In this document: piece by piece, positions 1-6,010 of the stretch
How the letters are laid out: each line of letters opens with the position of its first letter
Numbering within the stretch: position 1 is the stretch's first letter
Origin: an uncultured Marinosulfonomonas sp.
GTDB lineage: Bacteria; Pseudomonadota; Alphaproteobacteria; Rhodobacterales; Rhodobacteraceae
NCBI GenBank assembly: GCA_947311455.1
Contig: CAMZKY010000170.1
Coordinates: 1 to 12,663 of the forward strand
Reading direction: 5' to 3'
Length of the DNA stretch: 12,663 nt
Notes under the pieces: generated by a model
The model's input: only the letters and a program-made list of their open reading frames with translations
The model's database searches: none
Told to the model about the DNA's origin: nothing
Translations under genes and position numbers: made by a program

Positions 1-2
1 GC

Positions 3-197
3 TTCCTCAGTGAGGCGGTGGTAGGCTCGCATTTGTGCTCCTTTACTTCGACGGTGATCGACACATGGGCATCGCTGCCTCACGTCTTATACCGTCGGTT
101 AAGTTGCACTGGCGAATTGAATCCGCGCTCGATTTTGGGGCCAATCCGGAAAAAAATCGGAAATCCTCTCACGCAAAAGAGGGAAAACAACACCTAA
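3..197 (+). other. Open frame running in from the left edge, unrecognised
   Basis: One plus-strand frame is open from the window edge to a TAA at 195-197 (about 64 codons) with no start inside the window. Its translation is rich in Ser, Arg and Leu and resembles no family I know. It could be the tail of a gene lying to the left or simple chance, which I think more likely. The rest of positions 1-211 shows no convincing gene, terminator or repeat. Confidence 0.12.
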
Positions 198-211
198 CTT
201 ATTGATAAGAT

Positions 212-288
<77 letters not shown>

Positions 289-331
289 ATTGGGGGCGGT
301 TTAGGGTAATTTCCCCGTATCTGCAAACGGA

Positions 332-351
332 ATTATTTATGATTATTTATG
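332..351. repeat. Tandem 10-bp repeat, two copies
   Basis: Two perfect head-to-tail copies of ATTATTTATG lie in the AT-rich spacer between the tRNA and the end of hemH. This may be part of the tRNA promoter region, since the tRNA is transcribed leftward from about 288, or simple slippage. No function is evident. Confidence 0.6.
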
Positions 352-398
352 CGGATGATACGCGGCTTAGATAGTGTTTGCTTTTGGCAACTGTGCTT

Positions 399-1397
399 TT
401 AGCTTGTCGGCCAGCCTTGCAGGTTGGTCGAGACGAGGGTTTTTAGCATTTGAAGTGATGGTGTGCTATCGTTCAAACACGGGATAACCGTACAGTTTTC
501 ACCACCGGCATCCAAAAATGTGTTTACCGCCCGTATGCCCAGTTCCTCAAGCGTTTCCACACAATCTGATGCAAAACCAGGGGCAAGGATTGATACGTTT
601 TTAATTCCATCTTTGGCCAACTGCACCAGCGTTTCTTCTGTATCCGGGGTCAGCCAAACCTTGCGATTGGTGCGCGATTGATAAGTCAGTAACAGCTGCC
701 ATTCTTGATTGCCCATTTCGCGTCGCAGGCTTGAAACGGTTGCTTCGCAATGTTGCTGATAGGGATCGCCCTTTTCGATGAAATCAACGGGCAAGCCATG
801 AAGCGAGGCAAGTATGACCTGAGGCTTCCATGATAGATCGGCATGGTGATTGTGAATAGATTGCGCCAAGGCGTTGATGTATTCAGGGTGATTATAATAG
901 GGGGCGACAACGCGAATGGTGGGCTGATAGCGCATGGTTTTCAAGGTGTCATACACCACATCCATTGCGCTGCCGGTGGTGGCACCTGCGTATTGTGGGT
1001 AAAGCGGTACAATTAAAAGACGCTCACAGCCTTGATCGTGCAGCTTGGCCATAACGTCAGGGATTGACGGATTTCCATAACGCATCGCCCAATCCACAAC
1101 GATATTGGGCTGGATTAGATACTGATTAGCTAGCTTATCGGCCTGTGCGCGTGTAGCTGTTTTGAGCGGTGATTCATCAAGATCATAATTCCAGATTTTA
1201 TCATAAGCCGCGCCGCTGGTTTTGGGGCGCTTACGCAAAATGATTCCATTCAGGATAAACCACCACGCCAAACCCGAGGATTCAATTACCCGTTTGTCAG
1301 ACAGGAATTGTTTCAGATATCGCCGCATAGATTTAAAATCGGTTGCATCGGGCGTGCCCAGGTTAATCAATAAAATGCCGGTTTTTGGTACACTCAT
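399..1397 (-). CDS. hemH: Ferrochelatase (protoheme ferro-lyase)
   Basis: Inserts Fe2+ into protoporphyrin IX, the last step of protoheme synthesis in the classical pathway, acting at the cytoplasmic face of the membrane. The 332-residue product has the usual family length. It opens with the typical GILLINLGTPD segment. The catalytic His lies in SLHGLP (H200), followed by GDPY (210-213). QSRTNRKVWLTP (240-251) is the family's variable WL-P segment, and the acidic partner lies in SDCVETLEE (E281). The start ATG (1397-1395) is only 8 bases after the stop of the upstream FNR-like gene, and its ribosome site overlaps that stop codon, so the two are very probably co-transcribed. This arrangement links heme supply to the regulator next to a cluster that needs many hemes. 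Identification is secure; the regulatory link is inference. Confidence 0.96.
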   Translation of the reverse strand: MSVPKTGILLINLGTPDATDFKSMRRYLKQFLSDKRVIESSGLAWWFILNGIILRKRPKTSGAAYDKIWNYDLDESPLKTATRAQADKLANQYLIQPNIVVDWAMRYGNPSIPDVMAKLHDQGCERLLIVPLYPQYAGATTGSAMDVVYDTLKTMRYQPTIRVVAPYYNHPEYINALAQSIHNHHADLSWKPQVILASLHGLPVDFIEKGDPYQQHCEATVSSLRREMGNQEWQLLLTYQSRTNRKVWLTPDTEETLVQLAKDGIKNVSILAPGFASDCVETLEELGIRAVNTFLDAGGENCTVIPCLNDSTPSLQMLKTLVSTNLQGWPTS

Positions 1398-1405
1398 TGG
1401 AAAAC

Positions 1406-2173
1406 CTACCCGAAACTAAGAACTTTGAATCGCCGTTCGCCAGCAGTTGGCATATGATCACTGCTTCTGTCGCCATTGGCGATCCGACGTAGGGCGGGTG
1501 CGTTCAAAATCTTAAGGCTTAAGGTGTTTTGAAACTCCAGAATGCCGCGTTCTTCGAGTTCTTTAAAACCACGGCTAACTGTTTCAGGCTGCATCCCCAG
1601 ATATTCGGCCAGATCAATGCGACGCACCGGGATGGTTACTGAATTTTTGGAAACGGTGATGATTTGGCGGTGCTGGCACTCAAAGATAAACGATGCCAGT
1701 TTTTCCAAGGCTTGCTTTTTGGCGAGATCGGCGGAATGTTCCATTGCGCGGTAAGTTTGTGTGCGCAGATTCTCCCAAACCACGCGTTGCGCCGAGGGGT
1801 TCTTTTCCAGAATATCACCAAAAACTTTGGGCGAAAGGCGGCAAATTTTAGATTTACCAAGCGCAATCAAAGATCCGCGATGGCGGGCAGGCATGTTGCG
1901 CATGTCGATAATATCGCCTTGCATAAAAAACGCGGCAATGGTTTTGCGCCCGTCTTCTAGTAAATGCTGCATGCTAAGAATACCTGTCGCAATCAACAAA
2001 ACCGGCCACGTATTCAATTCGTTGCTATCAATAGTGTCGCCGCGTCTTAGCATCACACTGCGCGATTCGGCACTAAGGGATTCAAGCTCTTCTGCGTCCA
2101 GGTGGCTGCAGAATCCGCCAACTTCGTGAAAGGCTGAGCATTGCTGGCATTTTCCAGCGGGAGTGAGTTTCAT
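1406..2173 (-). CDS. FNR-like Crp/Fnr transcription regulator, probable Fe-S oxygen sensor
   Basis: Crp/Fnr-family regulator of 255 residues when started at the ATG at 2173-2171, which has an AGGA ribosome site 6-7 bases upstream. A 15-codon longer frame would need a TTG start at 2218 and lacks such a site. The N terminus carries C9-x2-C12-x9-C22, and a fourth Cys (C111) lies in SKICRLSP, the position of Cys122 in E. coli FNR. This predicts an oxygen-labile [4Fe-4S] cluster, with an unusually long gap before the third Cys (five residues in E. coli FNR). A cyclic-nucleotide-type beta-roll follows, then a dimer helix, then a winged helix with PETVSRGFKELEERG (about 196-210). E197, S200 and R201 match the E..SR residues with which FNR reads TTGAT half-sites. 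Two such sites lie upstream of the neighbouring operons. It is upstream of hemH in one transcript. It is not a close match to FnrL as I recall that protein. Confidence 0.88.
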   Translation of the reverse strand: MKLTPAGKCQQCSAFHEVGGFCSHLDAEELESLSAESRSVMLRRGDTIDSNELNTWPVLLIATGILSMQHLLEDGRKTIAAFFMQGDIIDMRNMPARHRGSLIALGKSKICRLSPKVFGDILEKNPSAQRVVWENLRTQTYRAMEHSADLAKKQALEKLASFIFECQHRQIITVSKNSVTIPVRRIDLAEYLGMQPETVSRGFKELEERGILEFQNTLSLKILNAPALRRIANGDRSSDHMPTAGERRFKVLSFG

Positions 2174-2409
2174 TTGTTGTCCTAATTTCGATTCATCAAG
2201 AATCACCAGTGTGCACAAAGAGGGCCAGCACCAGTTTCAGTATGGTTATTTAAAGGGGTGATGTTTCTTTAGAATGTGTTGCAGGTTTCATTTTGTTGAA
2301 TGATGTTAAGAATTGTAACAAATCGGGCTGTGGCTGAATTTGGATTGATATCTGCAGCCCCGAGCGTATCTCTAACTGCATATAAACCAAGGGAAATATC
2401 GGGTGTGTT
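2174..2409. promoter_or_regulatory. Divergent intergenic region between regulator and small gene
   Basis: This 236-base AT-rich spacer must hold the promoter of the FNR-like/hemH operon (leftward) and perhaps that of the small gene at 2410 (rightward). It contains a 9-base palindrome TTGTAACAA (2313-2321) and an imperfect FNR-like dyad, TTGAA-TGAT-GTTAA (2296-2309, 7 of 10 consensus positions). An ATCAA half-site (2195-2199) sits just upstream of the regulator start. None is strong enough to call an operator. I see no clear sigma-70 hexamer pair. Confidence 0.35.
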
Positions 2410-2712
2410 ATGTTCAGAATTTCGATTGTTTTTGGCCTGACGGCTGTGGTGATGATGTTTGTTTTCAATTCTGCCGATTGGTATTCGAAACGGGCGGCGT
2501 TGCCCCGGTTTTGCGAAAACCCGGTGAAGGTTGTTGAAATTGTGGAAGAAATCATCACTGAAAAAACCCCGATCAAAGGTGATAAACGACGACCCTATAT
2601 TGTGGCGGCAAAGCTGATCTTTCTGGTGCCGCGCAAAAACGAAGAGCCTATGGAAACCTACAAACAGCGTCTGCGCGACAAGATTTCCCAATCTTGCGGC
2701 ACGGCATACTAG
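2410..2712 (+). CDS. Small membrane-anchored protein of unknown function
   Basis: Encodes 100 residues and I do not recognise the family. The N terminus has one hydrophobic helix (about residues 4-20), which could be a membrane anchor or an uncleaved signal. It is followed by a basic stretch with RAALPRFC (C35) and an Ile/Glu-rich amphipathic segment (41-51). The next segment is well formed and protein-like, RPYIVAAKLIFLVPRKNEE (61-79). A charged tail ends in SQSCGTAY (C96). The two cysteines could form a disulfide if the domain is periplasmic. There is no good Shine-Dalgarno sequence before the ATG, which lowers confidence in the exact start, but the reading frame gives a balanced globular composition. 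It lies upstream of the FNR box and so probably outside the operon that begins at 2809, though read-through is possible. Confidence 0.6.
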   Translation: MFRISIVFGLTAVVMMFVFNSADWYSKRAALPRFCENPVKVVEIVEEIITEKTPIKGDKRRPYIVAAKLIFLVPRKNEEPMETYKQRLRDKISQSCGTAY

Positions 2713-2731
2713 CCAACAATCCACAGCAATC

Positions 2732-2745
2732 TTGACGGCTATCAA
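2732..2745 (+). promoter_or_regulatory. FNR-type operator upstream of the CydA-like operon
   Basis: TTGAC-GGCT-ATCAA matches the FNR consensus TTGAT-N4-ATCAA at 9 of 10 positions. The centre (2738.5) lies about 70 bases before the GTG start at 2809. If a class II FNR promoter is used (site centred near -41.5), transcription would begin around 2780 and leave a leader of about 29 bases. The identical 14-mer, in reverse orientation, lies upstream of the peroxidase-Rieske-molybdoenzyme operon at 8501-8514. An FNR-like regulator with the matching recognition residues is encoded close by. Confidence 0.75.
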
Positions 2746-2808
2746 TTACACTTCCGCCGTTTCGTGGTGCCCTTTAGCGAACCGAAAACAAGATTACGGA
2801 ACCAACAC

Positions 2809-2934
2809 GTGAGCAAAGATAGCAACAACACCTTTCTGGGGAAGCTGGTATTTACCCTGACAAGCATTGCAATGCTGTATTTTTTCTGGTGGCTGCTGCT
2901 TTACGACCACGGCGTGGTTTCCATTCATCACTAG
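2809..2934 (+). CDS. Single-helix microprotein 1, possible small subunit of the bd-like complex
   Basis: A 41-residue open frame begins at GTG 2809, with a weak ACGGA ribosome site about 8 bases upstream, and ends at TAG 2932-2934. A short polar N terminus with Lys (MSKDSNNTFLGK) precedes one long hydrophobic helix rich in aromatic residues (about 13-32, including FFWWLLLY), then a short tail ending in HH. Cytochrome bd oxidases of E. coli carry single-helix subunits of similar size (CydX, CydH). Position immediately ahead of the CydA-like gene suggests an analogous structural subunit, but I see no CydX sequence motif. It is the first gene after the FNR operator. It is too short for ordinary gene-finding cut-offs, so it may be unannotated elsewhere. 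Confidence 0.6.
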   Translation: MSKDSNNTFLGKLVFTLTSIAMLYFFWWLLLYDHGVVSIHH

Positions 2935-2965
2935 TTAAAAAATGACGATAAGCAGGGAAAGCCAA

Positions 2966-3094
2966 ATGCTTGGAAATAAATGGGTGGTTTTTGCAGTGGC
3001 CATAATTGTGTGGCTGGGCGTTTTTTACTTCATCGACAAATCAATTATGGAAACTCAGGGGTTGCCGGTGCGCACCAACCTGATGCCGAAATAG
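2966..3094 (+). CDS. Single-helix microprotein 2, possible small subunit of the bd-like complex
   Basis: A 42-residue frame begins at ATG 2966 with a strong AGGGA ribosome site (2954-2958, 7 bases before the start) and ends at TAG 3092-3094. An in-frame ATG at 2942 would add eight residues but has no ribosome site. One hydrophobic helix (about residues 6-22, with WVVFAVAIIVWLGVFYF) is followed by a polar tail ending VRTNLMPK. Its stop lies 13 bases before the CydA-like ATG, and that gene's purine-rich ribosome site overlaps the stop, which suggests translational coupling. Like microprotein 1 it is a candidate accessory subunit of the membrane complex encoded downstream. The function is inferred from position only. 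Confidence 0.65.
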   Translation: MLGNKWVVFAVAIIVWLGVFYFIDKSIMETQGLPVRTNLMPK

Positions 3095-3107
3095 GGCGGG
3101 CTTTGGT

Positions 3108-4874
3108 ATGAAGATATCACATCTAATTGCACTACTGACAGTTGCGATTGCGCTGTTTGCACCTGATCTTGTTTTGGCTGCAACTGACGAGGCGGCGCGC
3201 GTGCTAGAGGGCGCGCCAAAACCCTCGCGTCTGGATTATCCGGTGATTGCCGGGATTAGCGCGCGCAAATTGGCGTGGTCGATGGCGCAGATGCATTTGT
3301 TCCTTGCGGCGTTTGTTTTGGCCGTGCCGCTATTTGCCATTGCAACCGAATTTATGAGCGTTGTGACGGGCGACGATCGTTTTGATGATATGGCGCGCGA
3401 ATTTATGAAAATCACAATGGCCGCCTATTCCCTAACTGCGCTTGTGGGTGGCGGCCTGCTGCTGTCTCTATTGGTGTTCTATCCGCATTTGATGGGCTAT
3501 ATGATCAAGGTGTTTCGCGGGCAGATGCTGATTTATGCGCTGCTGTTCGGGCTGGAATCGATTACCTTGTATATCTATTTCTATTCATGGGATGCCCTGC
3601 GTCGTGGCAATCGCAAATGGTATCATATGTCGATTGGCCTGGTGCTAAATACCGTTGGCCTGACACTAATGTTTATCGCCAATGCGTGGACATCGTTTAT
3701 GATGTCGCCTGCGGGGATTGATCCTTCGGGCGCGATTACCGGCACCGTATGGGAGGCCACGCGCAACCCCCTGTGGAACCCGCTAAACCTGCATCGTTTT
3801 CTGGCTAATATTGCCTATGGCGGCGCGATTGTCGGGGGCTATGCCGCCTATATGTTTTTGGCTGAAAAAGACCCGGTGAAAAAGGCGCATTATGATTGGA
3901 TGGGGTATACCTCTAACTTTATAGCCATTCTTGGGTTTTTGCCGTTGCCGTTTGCCGGATATTGGCTGATGGCCGAAATCTATGCCTATTCCCAACAGAT
4001 GGGGATTACTGCGATGGGTGGGATTTTGGCGTGGCTGTTTATCATTCAGGCGGTGCTGATCGGCACCATTATGCTGGCGGCAAACTATTATCTGTGGTCG
4101 GGCCTGATGCGCACGGATCGCGGGGCGGAATATGCGAAATATGTGAAATACATTGCCGTGGTGATTGTTGGCGGATTCCTTGTTTGGGTCACGCCGCACA
4201 CGTTGATTTTGACGGCAAATGAAATTCAAAATCTGGGCGGGACGCATCACAAAATCCTTGGCCCGCTGGGGATTATGCCTGCCAAAAATACCGCGGTGAA
4301 TTTGATGCTGGTGTTTACCTTTATGTCGTTTCAGCTGTTTTACCGCTCTAGCCGTATTCCAGTGGTCAGCTGGGCAAAATCTGGCAATATGATTGTGGTT
4401 GCCCTGTATGTGGTGGGTATTACCAATATTGTTGGCGCAGGGCTTTACGGCTATATCACCCCAACCGTTTACAAAGTGGGAGCGTCTGTGCCGCAGGTTG
4501 TTAGCACGCTGACCATCATCATCGGATCGGTTATTCTGGATGTGTTTATGCTGCGTGGTGCCAAATCCGAAAAGGTTCATTGGGGCCGGATGACCGAACG
4601 CTCGCAATATGCCCTGTTTGTGCTGCCCGTGGCGTTTACGTGGCTGATGGGCTTGATGGGCTATATTCGTTCTAGCCTACGCACCAATTGGCATATTTAT
4701 ACGGTGATGAAAGACAACTCGCCTGAAAATTATATCCCTTCGCTGCGCGATGCGGGCAATACGATTACCGCGATAACGCTTGGATTTATGGCTATCATGG
4801 TGTTTGTTTTCTGGTTGTCACGTCTTGGGAAAACCATACAAAAAGGCACCACAGCCCAGGAGGACGCAACATGA
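3108..4874 (+). CDS. Divergent cytochrome bd subunit I-like (CydA-like) membrane protein
   Basis: A 588-residue polytopic protein with a Sec-type N terminus (cleavable near VLA-A, residue 24) and roughly 13 further hydrophobic helices, more than canonical CydA (nine). Residues 59-250 align by eye with E. coli CydA. H63 (QMHLFLAAF) falls at heme ligand His19. E150, in FGLESITL with the downstream SWD, falls at Glu107. H229 (NLHRFLANIAYGG) falls at heme b558 ligand His186. The Glu99 position is Ile142, and the GRQPW signature near the quinol site is reduced to R-T-N-W (525-528). No CydB is encoded here. Such bd-like proteins, known also from Nitrospira genomes, are not proven oxidases. With the cytochromes c that follow (the next start overlaps this stop, ATGA), a quinol-to-cytochrome c role is plausible. 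Family membership is fairly sure, function is not. Confidence 0.8.
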   Translation: MKISHLIALLTVAIALFAPDLVLAATDEAARVLEGAPKPSRLDYPVIAGISARKLAWSMAQMHLFLAAFVLAVPLFAIATEFMSVVTGDDRFDDMAREFMKITMAAYSLTALVGGGLLLSLLVFYPHLMGYMIKVFRGQMLIYALLFGLESITLYIYFYSWDALRRGNRKWYHMSIGLVLNTVGLTLMFIANAWTSFMMSPAGIDPSGAITGTVWEATRNPLWNPLNLHRFLANIAYGGAIVGGYAAYMFLAEKDPVKKAHYDWMGYTSNFIAILGFLPLPFAGYWLMAEIYAYSQQMGITAMGGILAWLFIIQAVLIGTIMLAANYYLWSGLMRTDRGAEYAKYVKYIAVVIVGGFLVWVTPHTLILTANEIQNLGGTHHKILGPLGIMPAKNTAVNLMLVFTFMSFQLFYRSSRIPVVSWAKSGNMIVVALYVVGITNIVGAGLYGYITPTVYKVGASVPQVVSTLTIIIGSVILDVFMLRGAKSEKVHWGRMTERSQYALFVLPVAFTWLMGLMGYIRSSLRTNWHIYTVMKDNSPENYIPSLRDAGNTITAITLGFMAIMVFVFWLSRLGKTIQKGTTAQEDAT

Positions 4875-5998
4875 CCTTCCTACGCGTTATCGGATTTAGC
4901 CTTGTTATGTTGCTTGGGTTTATGGGTGTTTCGCATTTATTGCCGCAGGTTGAGCCAGATTTGTCGGAGCCGATTGAGGTTTCAACAGACGGGCTGGATA
5001 TGCCCGGGATGATTGCGCTGGGCGAAAGCCTGTTTACCGGAAAGGGCACCTGCACTTTGTGCCACAACGGCATGGGCCGTGCGCCTGATCTTTTGGAAAT
5101 GGATTTGGCCGCCACGTTTCCCAGTCGCCTGAACGACGGGCGCTATACTGGCGTATCCGCGGGTAAAGAGGGGGCTAAAGCGATAGAAGGATATATCCTT
5201 GAATCAATGAAAGACCCATCCGCATTTGTGGTTTCTGGATTTGGTAAAAAAGGCACTAACGATACGGAATCGCCGATGCCAACCGCTGATAAGGCGCCAA
5301 TTGAATTAACTGTTGTCGAAATGAATGCCGTGGTGGCATTTTTGCAAGATCGCGCTGAATTAGAGCCTACTGTGCCATTGCCAAGCGCCGAAGACGCACC
5401 CGTTGCTGAGGAACCCGTTGAAACGATTGCCGCCCTAACTGATCCGGTGGACATCATTGATGAATATGGTTGCGCAGCCTGTCACAATCTGAATGACAGC
5501 GGCGCGGATATCGGCCCCGAACTGGGTGGTATTGGCAGCCGGCTGAGCCGCGCCTTGGTGATGGAATCGATCATTGATCCGAATGCGGTGATTGCCGATG
5601 GTTATGATGCTGATTTCATGCCGGCCGATTTCGGCGAACAAATGCAGTTGACAGAATTGCTGCTGCTTACCGATTACCTAATGGCTCTGCCCGAACCCGC
5701 GGCAGTGTCAGAGGATGATGAGGGCGGGCCTGAGGCCACAACTGGCCTAGAAGTGGTCGAAAACTATGGCTGCTCAGGATGCCACGATCTGAACGATAGC
5801 AAAGCGGATATCGGGCCGAAACTGAATGGTATTGCTAACCGGATGAGTGCGGATGAAATCAAAGCGGCCATTCTAGACCCAGAGGCCGTAATCGCCGACG
5901 GGTTTGAGGGTGGCATGATGCCGGATGATTTTGGCGATGAAATGACGGACGGCGAAATGGCGCTGTTGGTTGAATATCTAACAAACCTCACGGAATAA
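4871..5998 (+). CDS. Membrane-anchored triheme cytochrome c with duplicated C-terminal domain
   Basis: A 375-residue protein. An N-terminal hydrophobic helix (5-25) serves as signal anchor and places the rest in the periplasm. There are three CxxCH heme sites: CTLCH (61-65), CAACH (201-205) and CSGCH (301-305). Likely distal Met ligands are in SPMPT (M136), DFMPADF (M250) and GMMPDDF (M350). The second and third domains are near copies exactly 100 residues apart. Acidic linkers rich in Glu, Asp, Pro and Ala (163-190, 274-292) join the domains like beads on a string. The start codon overlaps the stop of the CydA-like gene, so translation is coupled and the products probably assemble together. 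The natural role is an electron relay between the membrane subunit and a soluble or membrane-bound partner. No catalytic domain is visible. Confidence 0.88.
   Translation: MTFLRVIGFSLVMLLGFMGVSHLLPQVEPDLSEPIEVSTDGLDMPGMIALGESLFTGKGTCTLCHNGMGRAPDLLEMDLAATFPSRLNDGRYTGVSAGKEGAKAIEGYILESMKDPSAFVVSGFGKKGTNDTESPMPTADKAPIELTVVEMNAVVAFLQDRAELEPTVPLPSAEDAPVAEEPVETIAALTDPVDIIDEYGCAACHNLNDSGADIGPELGGIGSRLSRALVMESIIDPNAVIADGYDADFMPADFGEQMQLTELLLLTDYLMALPEPAAVSEDDEGGPEATTGLEVVENYGCSGCHDLNDSKADIGPKLNGIANRMSADEIKAAILDPEAVIADGFEGGMMPDDFGDEMTDGEMALLVEYLTNLTE
5444..5986 (+). repeat. Tandem duplication of a cytochrome c domain within the gene
   Basis: Two copies of an about 81-residue monoheme domain (5444-5686 and 5744-5986) lie exactly 300 bases apart. 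Shared landmarks at the same offset include YGC..CH.LNDS, ADIGP.L.GI, DP.AVIADG and MP.DFG. The DNA is also recognisably similar, for example GCGGATATCGG at about 5505 and 5805, pointing to a fairly recent or constrained internal duplication. Confidence 0.85.
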
Positions 5999-6010
5999 GG
6001 GACAAATATT

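Noticed and set aside
2296..2309. Possible FNR box TTGAA-TGAT-GTTAA in the divergent intergenic region
   Set aside because: It matches only 7 of 10 consensus positions and the half-sites do not pair well. It is far weaker than the two 9-of-10 sites reported.
2269..2745. Antisense frame of 158 codons covering the small gene at 2410
   Set aside because: It has a low-complexity His/Asn-rich product and no domain. The plus-strand frame has a sensible anchor helix and globular segment and is in the direction of the following operon.
3783..4607. Long antisense frame of 274 codons opposite the CydA-like gene
   Set aside because: It is rich in His, Asn, Gln and Arg with no domain, as expected for the complement of a hydrophobic membrane-protein gene. 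The sense frame has clear family residues.
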